Origin: Russula earlei
Lineage: Eukaryota > Basidiomycota > Agaricomycetes > Russulales > Russulaceae
Direction: 5' to 3'
Assembly (NCBI GenBank): GCA_025769875.1
Contig: JAGFNK010000444.1
Coordinates: forward strand, 1-42,773
DNA: 42,773 nt
Positions 33,652-42,773 of the stretch are shown here, piece after piece. Position numbers and translations under genes: made by a program. The notes beneath the pieces are model-generated. The model had not been told where the DNA came from. It saw nothing but the letters and a program-made list of their open reading frames with translations, and ran no database searches. How positions within the stretch are numbered: position 1 is the stretch's first letter; each line of letters opens with the position of its first letter.

Positions 33652-34195
33652 TGTTAAGATCTGACCAATCTTATTCCTACTCTTTGTGAAAGAGTTGCTT
33701 GATATAGTTCAAGCACTAAACTTCGTATCCTTTGATATTATCTCAGGAAGAATAGGTGTAAGAGAAGAGAGGGGCCTCTTTCACTTAGAGTGGTTTATAG
33801 TTTGTTTAGAATTGTTGACAAGATAATTGTGTCTTGTAGAAGAGAGTAAGTTGAGCGTAAGGCTTGACTTCTTAGTAGTACAGACTATTTATACAATATC
33901 TCAACAACTACTGATCCAATTCATACGAAACTTGGGGTGCACATAGCTGGGAACCAGTAGTATCCAAATACGTAGAGCGCAATTCGAGAATGTCAGAAAT
34001 GACTCACGTGTGAGTCATTCTTTCCTAGTATCTGTCATCATTCAGTAAGTAGTGAGTAAGCTATTACCAATCAGTCAGTAAGCAGATCAGTAAGTGATCA
34101 CTAAGACAGATGAATAAGCATATGTGAGTAAACGGAAATGAGTCATCAGAGCATAGGCAGATAGACGAGCACAAGGAAGCACAAGAATCCTAACA
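33652..34195 (-). mobile_element. Solo LTR with TGTGC target-site duplication
   Basis: 544 bp with ends TGTTAGGA...TCTTAACA on the minus strand, flanked by TGTGC at 33647-33651 and 34196-34200. A TATAAATAG box on the minus strand (near 33885-33893) suggests minus orientation. No internal retroelement sequence remains, as expected after LTR-LTR recombination. It interrupts an exon of the cargo gene, whose frame continues in phase across the excised insertion. It differs from both copia LTR families in this window. Confidence 0.87.
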
Positions 34196-34880
34196 TGTGC
34201 CTAGTCCTTGCTGGAGTCTTGTGCCAACCAATCTTTGTCAAATTTGCTGATCATTTCTAACAGAGTAGAGCTGTTGGTTTGACTCATAGTTGAACAGGGT
34301 TTGGTGCTGCTTGATGAAGATGAAGGGATAGGATTGCTCTTCCAAGCTCATCTATACTGACGCTCTGCAGAAAGTGAGATACTCATTCCTGCATCTGAGT
34401 AGCCACATTTTTGCCCAGTGACAGCAACCTGCTGAGTGGTCGCATCCATATTTTGAGCTCCAACAGGCCCTGACTGATGCTCAGGTTAGAATACCATGGC
34501 ATTGGACATTTGGGCACTACTCATATGAGGTGGAAGGCTATTGCTGCGAGTACTGCATTGACAGGGCAGTTGAGATGTCACAATGCTGCAGTCTGCTTGT
34601 AATCCTTTCACTTCACATGTTTTGCAAACATCCCCATTCCACTCGCATCTGGTCTTCTGTGCCCTACATCTCATACAAGCAGCCCTTCCCTTCACCTTGG
34701 AGGTTGAAGAAGCTAGAGCTGGTGCATGCTCTGAATGAAAAACAACAGCACAGGTCAGCTACTGAGTGCCTATCTCCAATGAAAAAGTAACTCACCTGTA
34801 TCTGGTTCCTTGGCCTGTGTATCACAAGGCTCACTGGCTTTTGCAACTGCTTTTACTGCCCAGTGTTTTTTGGGTGGCAT

Positions 34881-35722
34881 GAAGTGAGCAAGTGAGGTGT
34901 GAGTGAATTATGTACATACTACAGTAACAAGTCCAGGAATGCGTGGGTGAGTTTGTAAGGCTGACTGGTCCAGCATGGAAAGGGGAGAGAGGGGAGAAGA
35001 GACTTTTCTATTCCAGAGAGTAGCTAAACACTTTATATACAGGAGGGAGGAGAGAGGAAATATGGAAACATGTGTAGTGACATCAGTAAGAGACTACACG
35101 TGATCTGGCAAGACTGCATGAAAGGCATTTGGAACACATGATTCTGTAGCCAACCAATTGCCTACCTTACACCTCCCAGGGGCTTGAAATTTTGACTGTC
35201 CTTGGTCAAAGCGTCTTGAGCGAGTCTTCAGCCTTGCATGCATGTGGTCTCATCATCACAAAGGGGGTGGGCGTTGCAGCAAAGCAGGATGGGGCAGGGC
35301 ATGCTTGCGGTGTGTGCCTTATGTTGAATGTGTTGTCTGTGTCATTGTGTGCAGTGGTGCTGGTGTCATTGTGTCCTGGAATGCGGGCACAGTGTGGCAA
35401 AGCAGGAGGGGGCATGGCATGCTTGCAGCATGTCAAATGTGTCGTCATGATGTGGTGCTGCTGGTGTTGTTGAAGTTGTTGCCATTGCCATTGTTTTTGC
35501 TGCTGCTGTTGTTGTTGCGGAGGCAAGTGGCGAGCCCGGCTTGTGTGGCTGTCGCACTGACATCTTCTGGCTGTGGCATTGAGGTCTTCTCCATAGCAGG
35601 TGGTGGTGGGATGTGTGGAGGATAGCGCACAAGTGGGTGACAAGACAAGAGGGGGTGGACGGTGTGGTTTGCCTTGTGAACACTTGCCATAGTCATTGAG
35701 CTAGAGTGTGTGGGGTCAGCAT
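34881..35722. other. Internal transposon DNA with low-complexity coding-like tracts
   Basis: Between the cargo gene and the Pro/Ala-rich gene. On the minus strand there are Gln/His/Ser/Asn-rich frames (a run of CAA/CAG-type codons near 35460-35515). These may be 3' exons of the 36796-35723 gene, but I could not join them. The remainder (34881-35200) shows no coding signal and may be the promoter of the zinc-cluster gene. Confidence 0.4.
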
Positions 35723-36796
35723 TCAAAAACCTAAAACAAGATGTGAGGGGTCTCTGGTAATCATCTCACAGCCATGGTGACAAGGTCTTTGCCACTGCAG
35801 GTGATGGCAGCATGCGGGGATGAGGGTGTACATGTGGGCCAGGATGCAATGGAAGGGAGGCGTGGTGCAGCATGGTGCTTGCATTGACAGCTTCTCCTGT
35901 GGTGACGTTGTGATGGCGGCTGTTGATCTTTCTGTGGGACAGTGTTGCTGAGCTTGGGTTTGAGGCCTTTGGTCTTCTTGGGTGATGCTGGTGTGAGGCA
36001 ACAGCAGTGCATCATTGCTGGTGTCATGTGTGACTGAAACTTTGGTGCTAGGCATGATGTTGACTGAGATTGAGGATGAAACCAAGAGGGCGATGGACTG
36101 AGCTGAGGCGGCAGCAGCAGATAAAACTAGAGCTGGGGCAGCAACAGGAGACATTGGGGAAGTGGTGGCACCTGGCAATGGGAGTGAGACAGTGGGCCAG
36201 GCTGAGGCAGCAGACAGGGCAGAGATGGCAGCAGCTGGAGATGCTGGAGATACGGTGGACTAGGCTGAACTGATGGCTGATGGGGCAGGGGAGGCAGCTG
36301 GCATTGTGGGCAGTGTGAGAACTGGTGAGGAGATGACTGAGGCAGGTGAAGGTGAGGTCATGTGAGATGAGATGGAGCTGGCAGCGGTGGTGGTTGAGAC
36401 GACGGTGGTGGAAACTAAGATAGCAGAACTGGCTGGCATTACAGATGCTACAGCAGATGGGGCATGTACAGCAACAATGGAGATGGCTGGCGATGAGACT
36501 ACTGAGGCGGCGGTGGGTGGTGCTGTACTGATGATGGCAGGCAAGGCTAAGATGGAGGCTGCTGATGATATTGGGACTGACATGGTGGCGACAGATGCAG
36601 ATGAGTCTGGGGCAGTGGCAACTGAATTGCATGCAATGGTGTGCAAGTGCAGGGGTGAGGCAGCAGCTGAGATTGTGGGCAAAGCAGGGACAGGGACAGG
36701 CAGGACTGAAGGTGCGGGGGCGATGGCTTGCATGGCAGGGATGGTGAAAGGGGCAACAGGGATGATGGGAGCAGGAGTGGGCAATGTGGAGGTCAT
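35723..36796 (-). pseudogene. Pro/Ala/Ser/Thr-rich low-complexity gene in the transposon
   Basis: One minus-strand frame from ATG 36796 (MTSTLPTPAPIIPV) to 35723, interrupted by one TAG at 36260-36262 (a C-to-T step from CAG). The product would be almost wholly Ala, Pro, Ser, Thr and Val for some 270 residues, then more mixed with Cys/His (CCTTPPFHCILAHMYTL). No known domain, signal peptide or membrane segment is evident. It lies between transposase and cargo gene on the same strand. Low complexity allows long frames by chance, so the gene call is tentative, but the aligned frame over 1 kb with a single stop favours former coding. Confidence 0.45.
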
Positions 36797-36813
36797 GGTG
36801 GGCAAATGGTATG

Positions 36814-38044
36814 TCAAGTCCAAGTTGTCTTTATTGTGAGCCCACTGGTCATGTGGGTCTTGACCACTTCATCTTCTACAATATCATATTGGCAAGTACA
36901 ACTGTCGAGAGTACAAATAACACAACACTGAGAATACCCACAATACTTGTACCAGCCACAACAGTCCAAGGAAGAAACAAGATAAAGTGCATCAAGTAGG
37001 GTTGCATATATGTCTTTGTCAGATAATTCAGTCATTGACAAGCAGACCAAATCACTGTTTCGTTGAATGTGATACTTCATTGCCAAAAATGCAAGCTCAA
37101 TTGGGTTCAAATCAGGTGAATATGGAGGCAGGAATTTGCAACACATTCCCCTGGTGGAAGTAGGTCACATCAAATGCATTACAGGTCTAGTATGTTATTA
37201 CAAACCTTGACTCAATCATCTCGACAATATCCGCATGCTTGTGAATCCGACAATTGTCCATAACAATGATGGAGTTGGGGCCAGGGTATGGTTCCATAAC
37301 CTTGAGAAGACCGCCAATAAATTGTTGAAAAGTTTCAGTGCAAAATGAGCCTTCAACAATCTTGCAGTGTAAAATTCCATCAGTGAATGAGATGGCAGGA
37401 AGCACAACAAAGAAAGCTTTATGCTGTGCCTGTGTACCATGAATAGACCAAGCTGCCCCTCAATATGTTGTTTGACAATCTACAGAGCTCTCATCAATGA
37501 AAACAAGCCGATTGGCTGAGTACACACTGATTTGATTGAGGTATGCAAGCCACTTTTCTTCTGAGCGCTCAATTGCAGCATGCAAAAGCTAAATCATGAA
37601 GTCACCAATAGATGTATCAAGTCTCAGTGCCCATACCTTTTTCATTGTGAATCTGCCAGCTTGCAGTGTACACCAGATGGTTGACCTTGAGACACATATC
37701 CCAGAATTTGCTGAAAGCATATCCTGCAGCTCATTGAGGTACAGATCAGGTGCATCATGAATCCTCCCAAACAGGTACTAGTATAGTTGTTAGGAATACC
37801 CCACAGTAGCGGTTTCACATATGCTAACCTCTACATCTGCTCCATGTAGTGCCTGATTGGACCTACAATGCCGCTCCACTGCTACATCTGAGACAGCATT
37901 GTGCTCCTGGAAGCGTTGTAGAATCCTTTCAACTGAGCTAACTGATACACCTGTGTAATTTGCAATATCTTGCTTTGAGAGCATGGCTGACATTTGAACC
38001 ACAATTTGCTGGACTTCGAGGGAGACCTTTTGGCCTCTTGCCAT
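36814..38044 (-). pseudogene. Tc1/mariner-type (DD34E) transposase, one nonsense codon
   Basis: DDE transposase of the IS630-Tc1-mariner group. ATG 38044 starts MARGQKVSLEVQQ, then a helix-turn-helix (LSKQDIANYTGVSVSSVERI). Three short GT-AG introns (after GADVE, after RFTMKK and within the ESR-GMC junction) link the catalytic core: VFIDESSVD (first Asp), IVMDNCRIH (second Asp) and LPPYSPDLNPIE (Glu). Between the second Asp and the Glu are 34 residues, hence DD34E. A TGA at 37460-37462 interrupts the core and looks like a CGA-to-TGA change. It lies at the right end of the TIR element, pointing inward, so it is the likely former mobility gene, now dead. Confidence 0.88.
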
Positions 38045-38125
38045 CAGAGAGGAAGCAGGGAACAAAGTGCTAGACACCTACATCATTCCCACAACCATGA
38101 CTGTGCCTACCCGACATGGGCATGT

Positions 38126-38304
38126 CCAAAATTCAATGTATCTGTTCTCAGAACAGAATATTTAGAAAGTACATTTCATTCTGGTTCGAATGGGCTATTT
38201 TTTATGATTTTTTGCTTAGAATTCAGCAAGATACATCAAGTTCTTTCTACTGACCCTTTTCTGGAAATTTCCGGCGCGTCACGTTATCTGAAAACGACAA
38301 TAAA
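38126..38304 (-). repeat. Right TIR of the 7.8-kb transposon
   Basis: Reverse complement of the left TIR; uninterrupted. It ends in cgacaataaa followed by tta. Confidence 0.9.
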
Positions 38305-38307
38305 TTA

Positions 38308-38940
38308 CTTGAGCTGACTGAACGCTACTGAACACAACTATACCCTGAAAGGCAATCGAAAAATTTCATAGGCTTGCATGATGAATCAAGTCGTGCGATC
38401 GCGGCGTGTGCCAGTGATCCGTACACAAGCTTGGACGGTACGGTTATCTACGCTGCCCGCCGTTCAAGTTATCGATGTCGGGGATTAGGACATTTGTAAA
38501 GAACCCGGGCCACAGGCACCGAGGCGGGGGCAGGTACGTTGACGTCCTTGTCATCTGATCTGATCCGACGCTCTCGGATGCTAGTGATGAACTTGGTGGT
38601 GAATCCGAACCGCCAATTAGTGACCCAAGATTGCCCCGGGACACATTTGAAGCTAATGCTCTTATGCAACCAACACACACACCGGTCGATATTCAAAGTT
38701 TCTTGAGGTGCGGGCACCAAGCTCGGCGCTCCCTAACAGCGGAACATAAATAAACGGGAGCGTCTGTGGCGCACGAATTCTGGAAACGGCCACTAAACAG
38801 CCTACGAATCAAACCAAAAACATCCCGGATACCAGCGAACTGGGATAGATGCCATTTGGCTTGGCCTCTCATTGCACTTGTCTTGTTGGGGGCAAATTCT
38901 CCAAGAGGAAGGTCGACGCATCACCGCCAGGGGGTGGGTC
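38308..38940. other. Flank between the TIR transposon and P450 C
   Basis: No gene supported. This is host-like intergenic sequence that presumably continued from the DNA left of 30509 before the transposon inserted. The P450 C promoter is at its right end. Confidence 0.5.
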
Positions 38941-38948
38941 GTGATGTT

Positions 38949-38954
38949 TATAAA
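38949..38954 (+). promoter_or_regulatory. TATA box of P450 C
   Basis: tataaa, 95 bp before the ATG at 39044; followed by the ccccagacaaat block that also lies downstream of the TATA boxes of copies A and B. Confidence 0.55.
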
Positions 38955-39043
38955 CCGCCTCTTTCTTCTGTTCTTCAAGTTTCTGCCCCAGACAAATTCT
39001 CTCATTGACAGTGATACCGACGTTGGGTTATTAGTAGGTATGA

Positions 39044-41084
39044 ATGTCGCCCAGTTATCAGTCACATTCTTTGGTCTGCTCTGACGTCCTTCATGCATCA
39101 GCGTATATTTACCAAGTCTGGAGAAGGAAATCTTCTGCGATGGATGCCGTGACTCACAAATTGATATTCTCACCACAATTGAGAGTACCCACCGCCAGGG
39201 AAATCTGGGAGGACGGTAGTTTGACAGCAGCCGCCATACTTGGTCTACTCACCATCGTTGTCCTTCGCTATGTCAGGAGTCCTTGGAGAAAGGTGCCCCC
39301 CAGCCCTTGGCGTTTACCAATCATCGGAAACACCCTACATTTAATGGATAAATCCTGGCTACTCTCGAGCAATTGTAAGCAACGTTTCGGTGGGTCCTTG
39401 ATCATGTCTATCATGTGGACGCTAAGGAAGGTTCACGCATATTGCAGGAGAAGTCATGTATCTTGATGCGGCTGGACAGCCCACGATCGTGTTCAATAGT
39501 CTCAAATCCGCTTTCGATCTCCTTGAGCGACGTGCCAGCAACTATTCTGATCGACCTCGACTGGTTATGGCCCAGGAGATTCTCAGCAATGGTCTAGTGT
39601 TCGCGTTGATGAACTACGGGGAGCGGTGGGTACTGTTGTGGTTATGCCAAGAAGATGTCAAGTGCTCATGTCTTTGTATAGTTGGCGTCGCCTTCGTCGT
39701 GCCGCGCACGAAGCTTTGAGCAAGAAGGCACTGAGAAACTATCATCCTATTCAGACAAAGGAAGCGACCATTTTGGTTTCATCCCTCCTTATGCCTTCTG
39801 CTAGCCTGTATCCAGACAAGCAATTTCAACGTTTCGCAGCCTCTACAATCATGTCCATTCTTTACGACCACCCGACGATGGTGTCAGAGCATGACGAGAC
39901 CTTGAAAATGATTGAGGAATACACCCTCCGTCTCAGCCACTCTGCGGCGCCGGGGTCGAATTTGGTGGATATATTCCCTTGGATGATGCACATCCCTGAA
40001 AGGTATGGACATTCCTTTCGACGTCTCATTTGTACATGATGACGGACGACTGTACAAGATTCGCGAAATGGAAGCGAGAAGGTGGACGACAATTTCACGA
40101 AGATTATGCCATGTTCAGAGGTCTTATCAATCGTGTCCGAGTTGACATGGTATGTTCTAATCTGAATTGCCATCTAGAGCATAATCAACAGATAGTCTAG
40201 GCCAATGGGGGGAACCGACCAAGTTTCAGCGCATCTCTGATACAGAACCCCGAGCGCAATAAACTGAGCGAACCTGAAATGTCGTTCCTCGTTGGGCTGA
40301 TGCAGTAAGTTGATGTAATTTGTCTCATTCGACGTGACGACATGGGCGTATTCCAGTGCCGCCGGTGCAGAGACAACAGCTACCACGCTAAACTGGTGGA
40401 CGTTTGCTATGATTGCTTACCCAGAAAAGCAGCGCAAAGCACAAGCCGAACTCGATGCGGTTGTCGGCCGCGACCGTCTCCCTACCTTCGCAGACGCTCC
40501 TTGTCTCCCATACTTGAGCGCAGTCATAAAAGAGACCCTTCGCTGGCGCCCCGTCGTGCGATTTGGGGCACCTCACGCCGCGACCGAAGACGACTGGTAC
40601 GAAGGCTTGTTCATCCCGAAGGGCGCCATATGCATCCCCAACACGTGGAATTGTAGTCACGACCGGGCGGTATTTGGTGAAGACGCAGACGAATTTCGGC
40701 CAGAACGGCATTTGGATGAGCACGGGAAACTCTTGTCCGGCCCCTTAGAAACCAATCAGGCAGGACATGTCACGTTTGGGTTTGGGCGACGGATTTGCGT
40801 AGGCAAGGACCTCGCTCTTGACTCGCTCTTTATCAGCGACGGCACGGATACTGTGGGCGACAACCCTGGAGCGTGTGCGAGACGAAAATGGGAGGCAGGT
40901 ACCACTGGACACGGACATGTTCGTGGATACAGGCTTAATCACGTGAGTATTCGTTTCGGCGGAGGTTTCATCCTTGTTGATTGATACATGTAGCCGGCCT
41001 GCTCCATACGATTGTGTAGTGAGGCGTCGGTTCACCGGGATGGAAAGTATTCTTGAAGAGGAGCGCGAGCGTTTAGAGATTTAG
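39044..41084 (+). CDS. Cytochrome P450 monooxygenase, copy C (altered N-terminus, one frame break)
   Basis: Third paralogue of the array with the same introns as A and B. From LTAAAILGLLTIVVLRYV (membrane anchor) onward it matches: PPSPWRLPIIGN, YLDAAGQPT, WRRLRRAAHEAL (C-helix), AAGAETTATTLNWW (I-helix), ETLRWRP (ExxR), FRPERHL and FGFGRRICVG (heme Cys). Beyond the heme motif, near 40833-40837, one extra base breaks the frame; the paralogous C-terminus resumes after it and ends ERLEI-TAG at 41084. The first about 20 residues do not match A or B, and the 56-bp 5' UTR intron is not conserved, so the 5' end was rearranged. ATG 39044 is the best upstream start. Function may persist if the extra base is an artefact. 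Confidence 0.8.
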
Positions 41085-41877
41085 CTTGATCGTCGTCGAT
41101 GATGATGCACCGCAGAGGGTTTCGTTTTTGAACAATATGTACTAGTGAAAGAACTTGGTATCCAACATGCTCAACACCAACGCGTTCATAAAAATGAGCA
41201 GGCCTTGGCGTGGGATGGGCAAGGAAGTCAGTGTAAATCCGGGCGTGTCACTAGAGCTGCGCACAGTACCCTATTACGGTTCCGGCCGTCTGTTTGACAG
41301 GTCGACCCAACCTGTCCCCCGTACCGTATACCCGCATACCATGAGTTCAAACGGGACGGGTACGGGTGAATTCACGGTCGTATTACGGAGTACGGGTTGT
41401 ATCCAAAACGGAAGTATCTGTATTCTGTAGCACTCTGAGAAAGGTATGTTGGAGAATGGAGTAGCTAAGGGTATTCCACTCAATCATGAACCCTACGGCA
41501 ATCCTTGAGAGATCGACGCAGTGAGGGAGGCGAAGCAAGCCATTGAAGGAGCGATCGTAATCGCACGCGAGGGGGTGACAGCAGTTCTTGAGGAGGGTTC
41601 GATGCAGCGAGGGAGACGGAATCGGGCCGTTGAAGCGGAGATCGCAATCGAACACGAGGGGGAGATACGAGGCATTTGTGTTGTGAGTCCTCGCATACAG
41701 TGGCAGCGAAGAAAGGCGATCGACAAAAGGGTGGCGCGAGGTGGACAAGGAGAGAGTGGAAACAACAAAAGGGCACGATGATGTGACGCGATGCACACAT
41801 ACATGTGCGCGCATGATTTTGTGGCCACCCAGATTGCACGCGTTACAGGTGAGATGCCCAGTTTGTGTGCTCTTGTT
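41085..41877. other. Intergenic; subterminal-type repeats and an imperfect tandem repeat
   Basis: No gene. At about 41265-41400 short motifs recur in both orientations (acgggtacggg, cccgtaccgt, tacggagtacggg), reminiscent of subterminal transposase-binding repeats of hAT elements; the hAT relic follows. At 41544-41589 and 41629-41671 a block (gatcgtaatcgcacgcgagg / gatcgcaatcgaacacgagg) is imperfectly repeated. Confidence 0.45.
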
Positions 41878-42390
41878 CTAAGGGCTCATTTTGACCAGCG
41901 TAAGGGTTCTGATGGTCTCTGCCTTCAAATCAGCACGTCGGAGGGAGATTGTGTCTCGACCCCCCGAGAAAACTCTTTCCACTGCCACAGCAGAAGCTGG
42001 CAACGATAGTGAGACACATATGGCACAAAAAAAGAACAGGAAACCCACCTAAGATATCACATGCAATGCAAATACAGTGTAAAACGAAGACCGATGACCC
42101 GACCACCACTGAATTGGGTTACAGGTCTGAAGCCTTGGACGTGACTCGATGTCGCTGAGTTGTTGCTCTGCTTCAATTATTTCTCGCATCCGCATGGTGT
42201 TCCGGGTGCGTTGGTTCGCCCTGGTGGATTGAAAGAGAATGGAAGGCGAATTATACTAACGTGTTTGAGCAGTGCGAGCAAACGCCATAGGTGTATCGTC
42301 ATCTCGGTTATACCAGACCATGTCTGATGCGTCCTTCAAGTTCCCATCTAGTCGCAAGGCATATTGATCAGTAGCTGTTGAGTCGCTCAT
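41878..42390 (-). pseudogene. hAT transposase relic: C-terminal dimerisation region
   Basis: ATG 42390 starts a short exon (MSDSTATDQYALRLDG, SDMVWYNRDDDTPM). After a gap an in-frame segment gives MRMREIIEAEQQLSD and NPIQWWSGHRSSFYTVFAL. After another gap comes LPASAVAVERVFSGGRD and a C-terminal LKAETIRTL, ending TAG at 41878. The Trp-Trp motif followed by ASAVAVERVFS is the hAT dimerisation domain. The BED-type zinc finger and the DDE core are absent, so this is an internally deleted derivative or fragment. With canonical splice sites the first two segments do not join in frame, indicating decay. Confidence 0.75.
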
Positions 42391-42773
42391 ATTAGATTGT
42401 TGTGTGAAGCTTGAAGGGTCGTAAGTACACGGTATGGTGCGCAGCCCCACGTGTGTTAGTTTCTCGCCCGACGAAAAAAAAAAAAAAAAAAAAAAAAAAG
42501 ACTGTCACGTTTGCACGTGTCTCGGTACATCAGTAGCATCAGTAATCTTGGATCACTGAAAACCAGGAAAAACCCAGAAACCCAGGCACTTGGGAACCTA
42601 TGTCCCATTTCCAGGAAACCTTGGGGGAAATAAGCAACAGAAACCTACAAAACCTACAAAACTGTAGTAACTACTAAATAGCACTACTGTAGGGCCACCC
42701 TCACAAGTTGGCCACAGGGGACTTTCTGAACTTTCTAGAGTATTAATGCCTGTGTAGTTGATTTGGGCAGTAA
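42391..42773. other. Right-edge non-coding sequence with a 26-nt poly(A) tract
   Basis: No gene supported. A run of 26 A occupies 42474-42499; near 42660-42710 ctgtagtaactac and cactactgtag form a loose inverted repeat. It may be the edge of another repeat continuing beyond the window. Confidence 0.45.

Larger units (their letters stand above)
31316..34880 (-). pseudogene. Multidomain cargo gene: zinc-cluster, ubiquitin-like and SAM-like segments
   Basis: Decayed intron-containing gene inside the transposon. ATG 34880 begins MPPKKHWAVKAVAKA; an intron (34795-34731) joins to a six-cysteine motif CMRC-X6-C-X6-C-X2-C-X8-C, spaced like fungal Zn2Cys6 clusters. Ser-rich sequence follows with stops at 34486 (TAA), 34348 (TGA) and 34201 (TAG), then a solo LTR; excising it resumes the same frame. 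A later exon is acidic (ELSDFDDDETDPETC). Next comes a segment (VRKSDGSYSPFAINS to ELEIFVMKMRALIVP) that looks ubiquitin- or PB1-like, then a Cys/His/Trp segment (KLWNKW...CDYHTKM...GVCYCLS). The end (TIQDLQGVLKIDMGTAIFI) resembles a SAM-like fold. The last exon has an extra T near 31468-31471. I believe related proteins are multicopy in agaric genomes, but the function is unknown. Confidence 0.65.
30509..38307. mobile_element. 7.8-kb TIR DNA transposon with DD34E transposase and cargo genes
   Basis: Inverted copies of a roughly 180-bp sequence bound this region: the left TIR is 30512-30586 plus 31136-31243 (split by a MITE) and the right TIR is 38126-38304. Termini are TTTATTGTCG...CGACAATAAA, flanked by TTA on both sides (30509-30511, 38305-38307). 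All recognisable coding is on the minus strand: transposase (38044-36814), Pro/Ala/Ser/Thr-rich gene (36796-35723) and multidomain gene (34880-31316). TIR differences are frequent at CpG (for example aacgtgacgcgccgg versus aatgtgatgcgccag). Transposase and cargo all carry stops, so this copy is dead. Whether this transposase moved this element is inferred from position only. Confidence 0.85.

Noticed and set aside
36372..36839. 155-residue plus-strand frame rich in Ala/Gly/Met/Thr
   Set aside because: Shadow of the low-complexity minus-strand gene; repetitive triplets keep several frames open. The minus strand matches the orientation of the other transposon genes.
41521..41839. Overlapping frames with repeated Ser/Pro/Arg motifs on the minus strand
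   Set aside because: They come from an imperfect DNA repeat, are open in several frames at once and have no conserved domain.
42474..42499. 26-nt A run as the poly(A) tail of a retroposed gene or LINE
   Set aside because: No coding remnant, target duplication or truncated reverse transcriptase lies upstream on the plus strand; a homopolymer alone is not evidence.
1..42773. CRISPR array, toxin-antitoxin, prophage or other bacterial defence system
   Set aside because: No spaced direct-repeat array or bacterial gene organisation; spliceosomal introns throughout indicate a eukaryotic nuclear genome.

Overview
This window looks like nuclear DNA from an Agaricomycete (mushroom-forming basidiomycete). 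Host genes are split by many 50-80 nt GT-AG introns, and the gene families (secreted carboxylesterase, GPI-type trehalase, clustered P450s, an RBM25-type splicing factor) and transposon families fit such a fungus. No prokaryotic operon, CRISPR array or rRNA was seen.

Layout. 1-2393: 5' part of a decayed Ty1/copia retrotransposon on the minus strand, running off the left edge. 3349-5836 (-): secreted type-B carboxylesterase. 5837-8990: gene-poor. 8991-11801 (+): GH37 trehalase with signal peptide and GPI-like tail. 12759-14561 (+): aldehyde dehydrogenase. 14809-15321 (-): small Ser/Pro-rich protein. 15503-15592 (-): intron-containing tRNA-Leu(CAG). 15837-18130 (+): RBM25-like RRM/PWI splicing factor. 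19211-21273 and 22057-24138 (+): tandemly duplicated P450 genes A and B with duplicated promoters. 24239-30049: full-length copia element with 385-bp LTRs and a GAATC target duplication. 30509-38307: 7.8-kb terminal-inverted-repeat (TIR) DNA transposon carrying a DD34E transposase, a Pro/Ala/Ser/Thr-rich gene and a multidomain cargo gene, itself hit by a MITE-like element and a solo LTR. 39044-41084 (+): third P450 paralogue, C. 41878-42390 (-): hAT transposase relic.

How it fits together. P450 A, B and C were probably one tandem array that about 14 kb of nested transposons later split between B and C. The insertions can be ordered: the TIR element entered, then a MITE entered its left TIR, and an LTR element entered its cargo gene and recombined to a solo LTR. 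Transposon copies differ mainly at CpG sites (8 of 10 LTR differences), as expected if cytosine methylation and deamination silence repeats here. All three catalytic Asp to Asn changes in the left copia element fit the same mutation.

Caution: carboxylesterase, trehalase, ALDH, RBM25-like, P450 A and P450 C each contain what looks like one extra base, several in homopolymers. This pattern suggests assembly over-calls rather than six pseudogenes. Exon joins were made by eye from splice consensus and protein-family continuity; spans are ATG to stop including introns.
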